Shown: positions 29,720 to 40,081, numbered from the stretch's first letter. The stretch: DNA of 64,000 bases from Streptomyces sp. 1331.2 (GCF_900199205.1 NZ_OBMJ01000001.1:744001-808000), one strand, 5' to 3'. Notes: generated from the sequence alone by a model not told the origin. Made by a program: numbers and translations.

Positions 29720-30057
29720 GCGCCCCGCTCCATCTCCTTCCGGGCGGTCTGCTCCCGGGCGGTCCGGCCCCGGAGGGTCGGCCCCGGCCGGCCCGGGCCC
29801 TGCACGCGATCGCCCGGGTCAGCTACGGCCCGGTGCCGCTCGACTTCGACCGGCTCGCCGCCGAGTTCCCGGCCGTCCAGAGCGGCCTGGCGCTGGCCGG
29901 CGAGGTCGACCTGGAACTCCGCCTCGCCTGCACCGGCCTCCCGGAGTTACGGGCCGTCGCCGCCGCCCTGCACCGTGCGGGCGCCGCCAGGGTCCGCATC
30001 GACCTGGTCCTGCGCGCCCTCACCCCGGCCCCGGTGACCCTGCGGCCGGTGCCCTGA
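29716..30057 (+). CDS. Hypothetical protein, coupled, with a TTA codon
   Basis: 113 aa from a GTG inside the GTGA overlap. After a Pro/Gly-rich start, residues 38-110 alternate hydrophobic and polar (VDLELRLACTGLPELRAVAAALH, then RIDLVLRAL). The pattern is reminiscent of the AsnC/Lrp ligand-binding fold, without any DNA-binding part. Leu78 is encoded by TTA (29947-29949), the rare bldA-dependent codon, so translation may be limited to later growth. Function unknown. Confidence 0.7.
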   Translation: MSAPLHLLPGGLLPGGPAPEGRPRPARALHAIARVSYGPVPLDFDRLAAEFPAVQSGLALAGEVDLELRLACTGLPELRAVAAALHRAGAARVRIDLVLRALTPAPVTLRPVP

Positions 30058-30084
30058 GACGTGCCCGGCCCGAGGGCCCGAAAG

Positions 30085-30345
30085 TCACTCCTGCCCGGGG
30101 CGCGGGTCCGGGTTGATCGCCTGGCCGTCGACTGGCTGGCCCCAGACGTCCTCGCCGACCGCGTCGACGCAGTAGCCGCTGCCCTCGACGTGTCCGCCCG
30201 CGCCCCGGCACTGCTCGGCGGTGACATCGCGGAGCCCGGTCACCGCCGCCGGAGCAGCGGCGGCGGCCGCGGCACCGGCGGCGAGGGCGAACAGGAGGAC
30301 GGAGGCGGTCGTGGCGGCCACCCGGGCCAGGTGTGAGCGCTTCAT
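30085..30345 (-). CDS. Small secreted protein
   Basis: 86 aa. MKRSHLARV plus a long Ala-rich hydrophobic stretch (about residues 9-34) form a signal peptide. The mature domain has two cysteines (TAEQCRGAGG and GSGYCVDAVG) likely to form one disulfide. The ATG at 30345 is chosen because it opens the signal peptide. Convergent with the previous gene. No family recognised. Confidence 0.72.
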   Translation of the reverse strand: MKRSHLARVAATTASVLLFALAAGAAAAAAAPAAVTGLRDVTAEQCRGAGGHVEGSGYCVDAVGEDVWGQPVDGQAINPDPRPGQE

Positions 30346-30482
30346 GCCGACCACCCCAGCACGGCCGCCCGCCCACTGCGACCACAGGACGCCCGCCCGG
30401 GTGGCCACGACGCCTGCGCCCGTCGCGCCTCGACACCTATGATCCGGCTCGGCACGTCACTCATCGACGCTGGGGGATCACC

Positions 30483-30809
30483 ATGACCGAGCCGTTGCCG
30501 ACAACCGCCCATGTCCGCCTTTCGCGCGCGACCTTCGACCCGAGCCGGTTCGAGGAGGTCCACGCGATGAACACGAGGACCTCGGCCTACCTGATTCCGG
30601 CCATCCAGCGGCTTCCGGGGCTCATCCACTTCTACGCGGGCGTCTCACCGGAGGGCTCGGCCGTCCACGTCAGCGTCTGGGACTCCGTGGAGCACGCGCG
30701 GCAGTTGGACCACCTCAAGGAGATGGTGGTCGATGCCCGCGGGGAGGCGGAAGCGGTCGGCGTGACGTTCACCCCGATCGTCAACTACCCGATCGACTGG
30801 ACCATCTGA
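30483..30809 (+). CDS. Small dimeric alpha/beta-barrel (antibiotic monooxygenase-like) protein
   Basis: 108 aa from ATG 30483 behind GGGGGA. The layout matches the ABM/ferredoxin-like fold: beta strand (AHVRLSR), helix, then LIHFYAGVSPEGSAVHVSVWDSVEHA. Such proteins are heme-degrading or small-molecule oxygenases, or have no enzymatic role. No partner gene gives the substrate. Followed by a terminator shared with the convergent exporter. Confidence 0.75.
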   Translation: MTEPLPTTAHVRLSRATFDPSRFEEVHAMNTRTSAYLIPAIQRLPGLIHFYAGVSPEGSAVHVSVWDSVEHARQLDHLKEMVVDARGEAEAVGVTFTPIVNYPIDWTI

Positions 30810-30814
30810 CCCGG

Positions 30815-30859
30815 CGGGCCGCATCCGCAGAGGCGGAACGCCCCCGCGGATGCGGCCCG
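30815..30859. terminator. Bidirectional terminator
   Basis: 14-bp stem CGGGCCGCATCCGC/GCGGATGCGGCCCG with a 17-nt loop, between convergent genes. Confidence 0.8.
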
Positions 30860-30867
30860 GCCGGGCC

Positions 30868-31770
30868 CTAGCCGCGGGCCAGCGCCGCGATCGCCGCGAG
30901 CAGCAGCGCCGAGCCGGCCAGCAGGCCGGCCGTGACCGGCTCGCCGAGGAACAGCACGCCGATCACCGCCGCGGTCGCCGGCTCCAGCAGCACCAGCACC
31001 GAGGCTGTCGTGCCCGGGACGGCCGTCAGCCCGGTGAAGTACCAGCGGTAGGCGAGCAGCGTGGGCACGGTGCCGAGGAAGAGCAGCGCGGCCCCGGTCA
31101 CCGCCGGTTCCCCGGCCGTCGGCAGGACGCCCTGGACGGCCGCGAGCGGGAGCAGGCAGAGCAGGCCGGTGGTGAAGGCGCCGGTGCCGGCCCGGGCCGA
31201 GCCGCCGCCGCGGGCCCAGAGGGTGAGGCCGCTCTGGCCGGCGCCCGCGAGGACGGCCAGGGCCGCACCCAGGAGCGGGCGCGGGCCGGCCGCCGGGGCG
31301 GCGACCAGCAGGGTGAGGCCCGCCAGCGCCAGGGCGACCGCGCCGAGCGCACGCCCGGTCAGCCGTTCGCCGAGCAGCAGGTGGGCGCCGAGCCCGGTGA
31401 GCACGGGGCCGGCGCCGATGGTGATCAGGGTGCCCAGCCCCAGGCCCGCGTAGTGCACGGAGCCGAAGTAGGCGCACTGGCTGATCGCCAGCCCCAGCCC
31501 GGTCAGCACGGCGGAGCCCCACCGAGCGGGGCCCCACCCGGCGGAGCCCCGCCGGACGGCGCCCCGTCCGGCCCGGGCTTCGCCGCCGGTCGGCAGCAGG
31601 GCCAGGCAGAGCGCCGCGACTCCGAAGCGCCAGCAGGAGACGGCCACCGGGCCGAGGCCGCTGGTGCGCATCAGCAGCGCGGCCACCGCCCCGCCCACGC
31701 CCCAGGCGACGGCGGCGGCGGAAATGGACAACAGGCCGTGCCGGAAGGGCACGGCAGCGTACGAGGTCAT
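30868..31770 (-). CDS. EamA/DMT family transporter
   Basis: 300 aa with ten hydrophobic segments in two EamA repeats, the normal DMT layout (RhtA/YdcZ-like exporters). The second repeat ends VLVLLEPATAAVIGVLFLGEPV, a hallmark of the fold. ATG 31770 follows GGAG; a GTG 15 nt earlier has no box. It probably exports amino acids or metabolites; substrate unknown. Confidence 0.88.
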   Translation of the reverse strand: MTSYAAVPFRHGLLSISAAAVAWGVGGAVAALLMRTSGLGPVAVSCWRFGVAALCLALLPTGGEARAGRGAVRRGSAGWGPARWGSAVLTGLGLAISQCAYFGSVHYAGLGLGTLITIGAGPVLTGLGAHLLLGERLTGRALGAVALALAGLTLLVAAPAAGPRPLLGAALAVLAGAGQSGLTLWARGGGSARAGTGAFTTGLLCLLPLAAVQGVLPTAGEPAVTGAALLFLGTVPTLLAYRWYFTGLTAVPGTTASVLVLLEPATAAVIGVLFLGEPVTAGLLAGSALLLAAIAALARG

Positions 31771-32275
31771 GCGTCGGTACTCCACGATGAGATGCCGGTC
31801 GGGTCCGCTGGGGTACGCGGGCGGCAGTCATCGCCCCGGGTGTGGGCGGCGTCCGCCGGGCCGGGGTGGGTGGAGTGGGCCGCCCGCTAGCGGGTCGGCG
31901 GGGGAAGGATCACGAGACGCACGGGGTCGATCCTACGCGCGGGCGATCGCGAGCCGGCGCCCCACGGACGCCCCTCGATCGATTGCCGTTTACATCCATC
32001 GGGATGACTATGCGATTCCGGCCATCCCTATGATCGGGCGGGGTGGTCAATGGTGCCCGAGGGAACGGCGAAGCTCAATTCGCGCTCAAATGCTGAACCT
32101 ACTGGCCAGTCACGTAACAGACAACTGAACAGAATGCCGCCTACCTGCAGGGATATCAGGTAAAGAAAGTAAACATTCAGTAATGAAATCTGTGCAGAGC
32201 TCTATGAATAGCCCTACTGTGTGGCAACTCTCCGCGCTCCCCACCCCGGAGCCCCCACACACAGAGAGATCGCCC
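31771..32275. other. Long divergent regulatory region, AT-richer on the right
   Basis: 505 bp without a credible gene. It holds a perfect 12-bp palindrome CCCGCTAGCGGG at 31883-31894. From about 31975 the base composition falls to near 50% GC. An interrupted repeat TACCTG/CAGGTA lies around 32143-32163, within the leader of the APC permease. Confidence 0.6.
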
Positions 32276-33937
32276 ATGGCTTCCCTCAACCAGATCTCGC
32301 CGCCCGGACAGAGCACCGGCGCCGAATCCGGCACCACCAACCGGTCGCTCAAGCGCCACGTGGGCCTCATCGGCCTCATGTGGGCCTCGGTCGGCTCGAT
32401 CATCGGCTCCGGCTGGCTGTTCGGCGCGAAGAACGCCGTCGTCGCCGCCGGACCGGCGGCCCTCCTCTCCTGGGGCATCGGCGCCGTCGCGATCGTGCTG
32501 CTCGCCTTCGTGCACGCCGAGCTCGGCGGGATGTTCCCGGTCGCCGGTGGCACCGCGCGCTACCCGCACTACGCCTTCGGCGGCCTCGCCGGCATGTCCT
32601 TCGGCTGGTTCTCCTGGCTCCAGGCCGCCACCGTCGCCCCGATCGAGGTCGAGGCGATGATCGGCTACGCGGGCCACTGGCAGTTCGCCAAGAGCTTCCT
32701 GAACGCCAACGGCACCCTCACCACCAGCGGCTTCATCGTCGCGGTCCTGCTGATGGCTGTCTTCGTCGCGGTCAACTTCCTCGGTGTGCGGGTCCTGGCG
32801 GCCACCAACTCGATCGCGACCTGGCTCAAGATCGGCGTCCCGCTGCTCACGATCCTGGCGCTGTCGATCACCAACTTCCACGCCTCCAACTTCACCTCGC
32901 ACGGCTTCGCGCCGTTCGGTGCCAAGGGCGTGCTCGCCGCGATCAGCTCCAGCGGCATCATCTTCGCGCTGCTCGGCTTCGAGCAGGCCATCCAGATCTC
33001 CGGTGAGAGCCGCAACCCCAAGCGCGACATCCCCCGCGCCGTGCTGGGCTCGGTCGCCATCGGCACCCTGATCTACGTCCTGCTGCAGGTCGCCTTCATC
33101 GGCTCGCTGCCGGTCAGCTCCTTCGTCAACGGCTGGGACAAGCTCGACTTCCCGGGCATCGAGGGTCCGTTCGCCGGCCTCGCCACCCTGGTCGGCCTCG
33201 GCTGGCTCTCCTGGGTGCTGTACTTCGACGCCATCGTCTCCCCCGGCGGCACCGGCCTGATCTACACCACCTCCACCTCCCGCATCTCCTACGGCCTGAG
33301 CAAGAACGGCTACGCGCCGCAGCAGTTCGAGAAGCTGGACAAGAACGGCGTGCCGTGGTTCGGCCTGGTCATGTCGTTCATCACCGGCGTGATCTGCTTC
33401 CTGCCCTTCCCGAGCTGGCAGGAGCTGGTCGGCTTCATCACCTCCGCCAGCGTGCTGATGTACGCCGGCGCGCCGCTCGCCTTCGGCGCGCTGCGCCGCC
33501 GGCTGCCCGACCGCGAGCGCTCCTACCGGCTGCCCTTCGGTGAGATCATCTCCCCGGCCGCGTTCGTGGTCTCCAGCCTGATCATCTACTGGTCCGGCTG
33601 GCACACCCTGTCCCGCCTGGGCATGGCGATCGTGCTCGGCTACGGCCTGCTCGGCAGCTACGCCTGGTACGCCACCCGCAAGGGCCTGCCGAACGCGCCC
33701 CGGCTGAGCTGGAAGTCCGCCCAGTGGCTGCCGGTCTACCTGCTGGGCCTCGGCCTGATCTCCTGGCAGGGCGGCTTCGGTGACGGCGCCGGCCGGATCC
33801 CGATGTGGTACGACATGGCCCTGGTCGCGGTGTTCGCGCTGGCCATCTACTTCTGGGCGATCCGGGTCGCCCTGCCCGCCGAGGCCATCGAGCGGGAGGT
33901 CGCCGACGTCGAGGTGGTCGACGCGGGCGGTCACTGA
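32276..33937 (+). CDS. APC family amino-acid permease
   Basis: 553 aa with about 12 membrane segments. The first bears the APC signature GSIIGSGWLFG (near residue 45). A signature cytoplasmic loop, GESRNPKRDIPRAV, lies near 250. It resembles the aspartate:proton/APC symporters with a periplasmic-side insertion. The ATG at 32276 follows GAGAGA; the longer frame starts in the AT-rich leader. It probably imports an amino acid; substrate not readable. Confidence 0.9.
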   Translation: MASLNQISPPGQSTGAESGTTNRSLKRHVGLIGLMWASVGSIIGSGWLFGAKNAVVAAGPAALLSWGIGAVAIVLLAFVHAELGGMFPVAGGTARYPHYAFGGLAGMSFGWFSWLQAATVAPIEVEAMIGYAGHWQFAKSFLNANGTLTTSGFIVAVLLMAVFVAVNFLGVRVLAATNSIATWLKIGVPLLTILALSITNFHASNFTSHGFAPFGAKGVLAAISSSGIIFALLGFEQAIQISGESRNPKRDIPRAVLGSVAIGTLIYVLLQVAFIGSLPVSSFVNGWDKLDFPGIEGPFAGLATLVGLGWLSWVLYFDAIVSPGGTGLIYTTSTSRISYGLSKNGYAPQQFEKLDKNGVPWFGLVMSFITGVICFLPFPSWQELVGFITSASVLMYAGAPLAFGALRRRLPDRERSYRLPFGEIISPAAFVVSSLIIYWSGWHTLSRLGMAIVLGYGLLGSYAWYATRKGLPNAPRLSWKSAQWLPVYLLGLGLISWQGGFGDGAGRIPMWYDMALVAVFALAIYFWAIRVALPAEAIEREVADVEVVDAGGH

Positions 33938-33960
33938 CACCCCCTGAGTACCGAAGCACC

Positions 33961-34002
33961 GAAGGGCCCGCCGGTCGTCGCACGACGACCGGCGGGCCCT
34001 TC
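33961..34002. terminator. Strong bidirectional terminator
   Basis: 20-bp perfect stem (GAAGGGCCCGCCGGTCGTCG and its complement) with a 2-nt loop. It separates the permease from the pigment hydroxylase gene. Confidence 0.92.
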
Positions 34003-34022
34003 CGCATGCCGAGGACCGGCCC

Positions 34023-35648
34023 TCAGAGGGCGAGCACCGTCCGCAGCACCGTGGCGACCTCCTGCTCCGGGTCCAGGACCGGGCCGGGCGAGCGCCAGGC
34101 GACGAAGCCGTCCGGACGGACCAGAACCGCTCCCTCCGGGCCGATCCCGTGCAGGGCGGCGAAGTCCGTGCCCGGCTCCGGGGCCAGGTCGTCCTCGGCG
34201 CCGTCACCGATCCGGTAGGCGTCCAGCGGGACGGCCAGCCGGTCCGCCGCCCGCCGGGCGCCCGCCTGCCAGGCGCCGCCCTCGGGTCCGGTGAGCAGCA
34301 CCATCGCCTGCTCGTACAGGTCCAGCGTGGACAGCCGCACCCCCGCCCGCAGCAGCCACTGGTGCGGGGCCCGGCTGCCCGGCTCGCCCGCCGACTCGAA
34401 CTTCTCGGGGACGACGGCGCCCTCCCGGTCGGCCCCGACCACCGCACCCACCGGGTAGCGGTAGCCCAGCGCCACCGCGAGCACCCCGGCCTGCCGGCCG
34501 ACGCCCGGCACCACCGCGTAGCCCGGGTGGCTGTGCTCGGCGGAGCGGGCCGAGGCCCGCTCACTGGTCACCCGGGCGACCGGGCGGCGCTCCTGCCCGT
34601 ACGTCTCCAGCAGCCTCGGCCCGGCCCAGCCGCAGAGCACGGCGGCGAGCTTCCAGGCCAGGTTGTGGGCGTCCTGGATGCCGGTGTTGGAGCCGAACGC
34701 ACCGGTCGGGGACATCTCGTGGGCGGAGTCCCCGGCGAGGAAGACCCGCCCGACGCCGTACCGATCGGCCACCCGTTCGGCGGCGTGCCAGGGTGCCCGG
34801 CCGGTCACCTCGACGTCCAGCTCCGGCAGGCCGACCGCGGTGCGGATGTGCCGCTCGCAGCGCTCGTCGGTGAAGGCCTCCAGCGGCTCGCCGTGCTCGG
34901 GGTGCCAGGGCGCGTGGAAGACCCACTCCTCCTGGTTGTCCACCGGCAGCAGCGCGCCGTCGGCCTCCGGGTTGGTCAGGTAGCAGGCGATGAAGTGCCG
35001 GTCGCCGACGACCTCTGCCAGGCGCTTCGCCCGGAAGGTGATGCTGACGTTGTGGAACAGCTCGCCCTTGCCGCTCTGGCCGATGCCCAGGCGCTCGCGG
35101 ACCGGGCTGCGCGGGCCGTCCGCCGCGATCAGGAACTGCGAGCGCACCACCCGCTCCTCGCCGTTCTCCCGGCTGCGCAGGACCGAGGTGACGCCCTCGT
35201 CGTCCTGCTCGAAGGAGACCAGCTCGGTGCTGAAGCGCACGTCCCCGCCCAGCTCGCGGGTCGCGCGCAGCAGCACCGGCTCCACGTCGTTCTGGCTGCA
35301 CAGGCACCAGGAGCTGGGGCTGAAGCGGGCCAGCCGGCCACCCGGGTCGATCTCGCGGAACAGCCACTCCTGCTCGGCGCCGGTCAGCGAGGGGGCCTGC
35401 AGGATGCCGTGGTTGGGGGCGAGGACCGAGGCGGCCTCGCGGATGGCCGGTTCGATCCCGGCGACCCGGTACAGCTCCATCGTGCGGATGTTGTTGCCCC
35501 GGCCCCGCGGGTGATGCGAGGTGTCGGCGTGCTTCTCGACCAGCAGGTGTCTGACCCCGAGCCGGCCGAGGAAGAGCGAGGCCGACAGCCCGACCAGCGA
35601 GCCGCCCACGATCAGGACCGGCACCCGGTCGTCAACCTTCGGATTCAT
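34023..35648 (-). CDS. FAD-dependent polyketide hydroxylase (whiE ORFVIII-like)
   Basis: 541 aa group A flavoprotein monooxygenase. GxGxxG-type [15 protein letters not shown] is near residue 10, the DG motif [17 protein letters not shown] near 165, and [17 protein letters not shown] near 290. A thioredoxin-like C-terminal domain completes the aromatic-hydroxylase class used on type II polyketides. It is divergent from the pigment PKS operon exactly as whiE ORFVIII is in S. coelicolor, where it acts late on the spore pigment. GGAG precedes the ATG. Confidence 0.9.
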   Translation of the reverse strand: MNPKVDDRVPVLIVGGSLVGLSASLFLGRLGVRHLLVEKHADTSHHPRGRGNNIRTMELYRVAGIEPAIREAASVLAPNHGILQAPSLTGAEQEWLFREIDPGGRLARFSPSSWCLCSQNDVEPVLLRATRELGGDVRFSTELVSFEQDDEGVTSVLRSRENGEERVVRSQFLIAADGPRSPVRERLGIGQSGKGELFHNVSITFRAKRLAEVVGDRHFIACYLTNPEADGALLPVDNQEEWVFHAPWHPEHGEPLEAFTDERCERHIRTAVGLPELDVEVTGRAPWHAAERVADRYGVGRVFLAGDSAHEMSPTGAFGSNTGIQDAHNLAWKLAAVLCGWAGPRLLETYGQERRPVARVTSERASARSAEHSHPGYAVVPGVGRQAGVLAVALGYRYPVGAVVGADREGAVVPEKFESAGEPGSRAPHQWLLRAGVRLSTLDLYEQAMVLLTGPEGGAWQAGARRAADRLAVPLDAYRIGDGAEDDLAPEPGTDFAALHGIGPEGAVLVRPDGFVAWRSPGPVLDPEQEVATVLRTVLAL

Positions 35649-35950
35649 CAATTGCTCCGCCCTGTCAGGGGATTCCGCGGCCCGGCGACTGGACCCGGCG
35701 CCGCCCTCGATGGGCCCGCGCAGCCGGGGGCCCCGGTCTTCCATCCCCCGCCGGAGGGGGCCTGTGCCGCCCCTTCGCCCGGATGGCCCGCAAATCTCGC
35801 GCCGCACCCGCTGCGCCGCCCACGATCGACCTCAGGCCTGGCGCCGACTGCCCGGGCCGACCGCCGTCGCACCGCCTCCCAGGCCGGGGAGCACCCGCCG
35901 GGCGCGGCCGACACGGCCCGCAGCGTGCGGCCCAGAGCAGAAAGTGGATC
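35649..35950. promoter_or_regulatory. Divergent promoter region of the spore-pigment locus
   Basis: 302 bp between the hydroxylase and the PKS operon, with no gene. In S. coelicolor the equivalent region holds two developmental promoters, the hydroxylase one depending on sigma-F. I could not pick out -10/-35 elements here. Confidence 0.6.
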
Positions 35951-37126
35951 ATGACAACTCTGTCCGAACCCCAGCCGAAGCAGCAGGCCGAGTCCGACAC
36001 CCGGTTGCGGGTGGTGCTGATGCTGGAGATCCAGGACGGTGCCCAGCAGCGCTTCCTCGACGTCTACGAGCAGCTGCGGCACCAGGTGGCCTCGGTCCCC
36101 GGCCACGTCAGCGACCAGCTGTGCCAGTCGATCAACGACCCGCGCCAGTGGCTGATCACCAGCGAGTGGGAGGACCAGGAGACCTTCCTGCAGTGGGTGG
36201 ACAGCCCGGCGCACCGCGAGATGGTCAAGCCGATGCACGGCTGCGTCAGCGACAACTTCCGCTCGCTGCGCTACGCCGTGCTGCGCGAGACCTCGGCGGC
36301 CGGCTCCACCGGCACCCGCGCCCCGATGGAGGTGCCGCCCGGCCTGCCGCGCACCACGCCCGCCGGGCACGTCGGCCCGCCGAAGGCCGCGCCGGGCCCG
36401 GACGGCGTGGTCCGCCACGCGCTGACCTTCACCGTCAAGCCCGGCAGCGAGCCCGAGGTGGCCCGGATCCTCTCCGGCTACGCCTCCCCCCGGGCCGAGG
36501 TGGACGAGCACACCCGGCTGCAGCGCACCTCGCTGTTCATGCACGGCAACCGGGTGGTGCGGGCCGTCGAGGTGATCGGCAACCTGGGCGACGCGCTGCG
36601 CCACGTGGCGATGCAGCCCGAGGTGCGGGCCGTCGAGGAGGCGATCAACCCCTACCTGGAGGAGGCCCGCCAGCTGGGCGACCCGCAGGCCGCGCGCGCC
36701 TTCTTCGCCAGGGCGGCGCTGCCCGCCAAGCACCAGGCGATCGCCAGCTCCCCCGCCTCCGGCCGGCTGCACCGGCACGCCGTGCTCTACCCCGTCCGCC
36801 CGGGCCACGGCCAGTCCGTGGCCGAGCGGCTGGCCCAGCACGACAACCTGGCCACCGCCGACCCGACCGGGCCGGTCGCGGCGGCCACGGTCTTCCAGCG
36901 CGAGGACGTGGTGGTGCGCCTGGTCGACCTGCGGGTGCCGGCCGAGGCCGACCCGGCGGCGGCCCTCGGCGTGGCCGACGAGCGGGAGGCTGCCGTACTC
37001 GCCGGGCTGCTCGACCTCGGCCCGCAGGGCGACCTGCGCACCGTCGCCGGCCTCAGCGCCTTCCTCGCAGCCCGCGCCATGAACCCGGTCACCGACCGCA
37101 AGTCGGCCGACCCCCGCGCAAACTGA
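35951..37126 (+). CDS. SchA/CurD-like spore-pigment protein (whiE ORFI-like)
   Basis: 391 aa. The N-terminal 100 residues are an antibiotic-monooxygenase-like barrel ([30 protein letters not shown]). The rest is a SchA/CurD domain ([38 protein letters not shown]). Proteins of this type open spore-pigment clusters (whiE, sch, cur), with a role in pigment modification or localisation that is not settled. The ATG at 35951 begins the conserved part. First gene of the PKS operon. Confidence 0.88.
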   Translation: MTTLSEPQPKQQAESDTRLRVVLMLEIQDGAQQRFLDVYEQLRHQVASVPGHVSDQLCQSINDPRQWLITSEWEDQETFLQWVDSPAHREMVKPMHGCVSDNFRSLRYAVLRETSAAGSTGTRAPMEVPPGLPRTTPAGHVGPPKAAPGPDGVVRHALTFTVKPGSEPEVARILSGYASPRAEVDEHTRLQRTSLFMHGNRVVRAVEVIGNLGDALRHVAMQPEVRAVEEAINPYLEEARQLGDPQAARAFFARAALPAKHQAIASSPASGRLHRHAVLYPVRPGHGQSVAERLAQHDNLATADPTGPVAAATVFQREDVVVRLVDLRVPAEADPAAALGVADEREAAVLAGLLDLGPQGDLRTVAGLSAFLAARAMNPVTDRKSADPRAN

Positions 37127-37155
37127 CGTTCCGTCACTCTTGGAGGAAGAGCACC

Positions 37156-37581
37156 ATGAACACGCAGTACCCACGGATCGTCAACGTCGACGAGGCGCCG
37201 GAGAACCGCCGGCACGGCGCCGAGCTCCGCACCATGCTCACCCCGACCAGCTGCGGGGCGACCAGCGGCTTCATGGGCCTGGCGATCGTCAAGCCCGGCG
37301 AGCGGATCGGCGAGCACTACCACCCGTACTCCGAGGAGTTCGTGTTCGTCGTCTGCGGCGAGCTGGAGGTGGACCTGGACGGGAAGCCCCACCCGCTCAA
37401 GCCCGACCAGGGCCTGATGATCCCGATCAACATGCGCCACCGCTTCCGCAACGTCGGCGACACCGAGGCCCGGATGGTCTTCCACCTCGGCCCGCTCGCC
37501 CCGCGCCCCGACCTCGGCCACGTGACCACCGAGGAGAGCGCCGCCTCGGGCCCTCCGGAACACACCAAGGTGGCCTCGTGA
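37156..37581 (+). CDS. Cupin-domain spore-pigment protein (whiE ORFII-like)
   Basis: 141 aa single cupin. Metal-ligand motif 1 is [20 protein letters not shown] (near residue 50), and motif 2 is [13 protein letters not shown]. CurC and whiE ORFII are of this kind; a role in cyclisation or oxidation is proposed for relatives. GGAGG precedes the ATG. The stop overlaps the KS start by 4 nt (GTGA). Confidence 0.9.
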   Translation: MNTQYPRIVNVDEAPENRRHGAELRTMLTPTSCGATSGFMGLAIVKPGERIGEHYHPYSEEFVFVVCGELEVDLDGKPHPLKPDQGLMIPINMRHRFRNVGDTEARMVFHLGPLAPRPDLGHVTTEESAASGPPEHTKVAS

Positions 37582-38834
37582 CCCGGCGCGTGGCCGTCAC
37601 CGGGATCGGTGTGGTCGCGCCCGGTGGGGTCGGCGTCCCGGCGTTCTGGGACCTCCTCACGGCCGGCCGCACCGCGACCCGGGGCATCACGCTCTTCGAC
37701 CCCGCCGGGTTCCGCTCCCGGATCGCCGCCGAGGTCGACTTCGATCCGGAGGCCCACGGGCTGGGCCCGGAGGACGTCCAACGGGCCGACCGCTACGTGC
37801 AGTTCGCGATGGTCGCGGCCGACGAGGCGATCGCCGACGCCGGCCTGGACCTCGCCGCCGAGGACCCGTGGCGAATCGCCGTCTCGCTCGGCACCGCCGT
37901 CGGCGGCACCACCCGGCTGGAGCACGACTACGCCCTGGTCAGCGCCGCCGGCGCGCGCTGGGACGTGGACCACCGGCAGGCGCAGCCGCAGCTGCACCGG
38001 GCCTTCGCACCCAGCACGCTGGCCTCCGCGGTCGCCGAGCGCGCCGGCGCCCACGGCCCGGTGCAGACCGTCTCCACCGGCTGCACCTCCGGCCTGGACG
38101 CGATCGGCTACGGCTTCCAGGCGGTCGAGGAGGGCCGCGCCGACATCTGCATCGCCGGCGCCTCCGACTCCCCGATCTCGCCGATCACCGTCGCCTGCTT
38201 CGACGCGATCAAGGCCACCAGCGAGCGCAACGACGACCCCGAGCACGCCTCCCGCCCCTTCGACGCCGGCCGCGACGGCTTCGTCCTCGGCGAGGGCGGC
38301 GCCGTCCTGGTGCTGGAGGAGCTGGAGCACGCGCGCCGCCGCGGCGCCCGGATCTACGGCGAGGTCGGCGGCTTCGCGACCTTCGGCAACGCCTACCACA
38401 TGACCGGCCTCACCAAGGAGGGGCTGGAGATGTCCCGGGCGATCGACCACGCGCTGGCCCACGCCCGGGTCGACCGCACCGACGTCGACTACGTCAACGC
38501 GCACGGCTCGGGCACCAAGCAGAACGACCGCCACGAGACCGCGGCGGTCAAGCGCTCGCTGGGCGGGCACGCCTACGAGACCCCGATGAGCTCGATCAAG
38601 TCGATGGTCGGGCACTCCCTCGGCGCCATCGGCGCCATCGAGGTCGTCGCCTGCACCCTGGCGCTCGCCCACGGCGTCGTTCCGCCGACCGCCAACTACG
38701 AGACTCCGGACCCGGAGTGCGACCTCGACTACGTGCCGCGCACCGCGCGCGAGCTGCCGCTGAGCCACATCCTCTCGGTCGGCAGCGGATTCGGCGGATT
38801 CCAGTCCGCCGTCGTGCTCAACAGAACGGGGTGA
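37578..38834 (+). CDS. Type II PKS ketosynthase alpha (whiE ORFIII-like)
   Basis: 418 aa. It extends the polyketide with malonyl units on the ACP. The catalytic Cys is residue 169 in [11 protein letters not shown], and the histidines are in [11 protein letters not shown] and [12 protein letters not shown]. Numbering matches the actinorhodin KS. The GTG start lies in the GTGA overlap with the cupin gene. Works as a heterodimer with the CLF encoded next. Confidence 0.97.
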   Translation: MTRRVAVTGIGVVAPGGVGVPAFWDLLTAGRTATRGITLFDPAGFRSRIAAEVDFDPEAHGLGPEDVQRADRYVQFAMVAADEAIADAGLDLAAEDPWRIAVSLGTAVGGTTRLEHDYALVSAAGARWDVDHRQAQPQLHRAFAPSTLASAVAERAGAHGPVQTVSTGCTSGLDAIGYGFQAVEEGRADICIAGASDSPISPITVACFDAIKATSERNDDPEHASRPFDAGRDGFVLGEGGAVLVLEELEHARRRGARIYGEVGGFATFGNAYHMTGLTKEGLEMSRAIDHALAHARVDRTDVDYVNAHGSGTKQNDRHETAAVKRSLGGHAYETPMSSIKSMVGHSLGAIGAIEVVACTLALAHGVVPPTANYETPDPECDLDYVPRTARELPLSHILSVGSGFGGFQSAVVLNRTG

Positions 38835-38839
38835 GTTCC

Positions 38840-40081
38840 ATGACGTCACGTCAGCAGGGCCGCCGGGCGGTGATCACCGGCCTCGGCGTGGTGGCGCCGA
38901 ACGGTGTCGGAGCCGACGCCTTCTGGAAGGCCACCAGGCAGGGCGTGAGCGTCCTCGACCGGATCTCCCGCGAGGGCTGCACCGAGCTGCCGCTCAGGAT
39001 CGCGGGCCAGGTGCGGGACTTCGAGCCGCAGTCGGCGATCGACAACCGCTACCTGGTGCAGACCGACCGCTTCACGCACTACGCGATGGCCGCCGCCGAC
39101 CTGGCGGTGGCGGACGCCGGCTTCCGGCCCGACGCCGACCAGCCCTTCGCGGTCGGCGTGGTGACCGCGGCCGGCTCCGGCGGCGGCGAGTTCGGCCAGC
39201 GTGAACTCCAGCAACTCTGGGGACAGGGACCCAAGTTCGTCGGCCCGTACCAGTCCATCGCCTGGTTCTACGCGGCCAGCACCGGCCAGATCTCGATCCG
39301 CGGCGGCTACAAGGGCCCGTGCGGGGTGGTCGCCAGCGACGAGGCCGGCGGCCTGGACGCCCTCGCGCACGCCGCCCGCTCGATCGTCCGCGGCACCGAC
39401 GCCGTGGTGGTCGGCGCCGCCGAGGCCCCGCTGGCGCCGTACTCGATGGTCTGCCAGCTCGGCTACCCCGAACTCAGCCTGGCCGAACGGGCCGAGCAGG
39501 CCTACCTGCCGTTCACCGCGCAGGCCTGCGGCTTCGCCCCCGCCGAGGGCGGCGCGATGCTGCTGGTGGAGGACGAGCAGGCGGCCCTGCGGCGCGGCGC
39601 CGACGTCCGGGCGCACCTGGTCGGGCACGGCGCCACCTTCACCGGGGCCTCCCGCTGGGAGGAGTCCCGGGAGGGGCTGGCCGCCGCGATCCGGATCGCG
39701 CTGGACGAGGCCCGGGTCGCCGCCGAGGAGGTCGACGTGGTCTTCGCGGACGCGCTGGGCGTGCCGGCCGCCGACCGGGCGGAGGCGCTGGCCCTGGCCG
39801 ACGCGCTCGGCCCGGCCGCCGAGCGCGTCCCGGTCACCGCGCCCAAGACCGGTACGGGGCGGGCCTACTGCGGCGCCCCGATGCTGGACGTCACCGCCGC
39901 CGTCCTGGCCATGGAGGACGGCGTCCTACCACCCACGCCCAACGTCACCGAGGTCTGCCACGACCTCGCCCTGGTGACCGGGCGCGCCCGGCCGGCCGAG
40001 CTGCGCACCGCCCTGGTGCTCAGCCGCGGGCTGATGGGCTCCAACTCCGCGCTGGTGCTCCGACGCGGGGAGCAGCCGTGA
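38840..40081 (+). CDS. Type II PKS chain-length factor / KS-beta (whiE ORFIV-like)
   Basis: 413 aa KS homologue lacking the catalytic Cys. The aligned segment reads VASDEAGGLDA, so Glu168 stands where KS has Cys and many CLFs have Gln. It sets chain length with KS-alpha; spore-pigment pairs make long (about 24-carbon) chains. The ATG at 38840 follows a GGGGTGAG stretch; a GTG at 38831 overlapping the KS stop is the alternative. Confidence 0.95.
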   Translation: MTSRQQGRRAVITGLGVVAPNGVGADAFWKATRQGVSVLDRISREGCTELPLRIAGQVRDFEPQSAIDNRYLVQTDRFTHYAMAAADLAVADAGFRPDADQPFAVGVVTAAGSGGGEFGQRELQQLWGQGPKFVGPYQSIAWFYAASTGQISIRGGYKGPCGVVASDEAGGLDALAHAARSIVRGTDAVVVGAAEAPLAPYSMVCQLGYPELSLAERAEQAYLPFTAQACGFAPAEGGAMLLVEDEQAALRRGADVRAHLVGHGATFTGASRWEESREGLAAAIRIALDEARVAAEEVDVVFADALGVPAADRAEALALADALGPAAERVPVTAPKTGTGRAYCGAPMLDVTAAVLAMEDGVLPPTPNVTEVCHDLALVTGRARPAELRTALVLSRGLMGSNSALVLRRGEQP

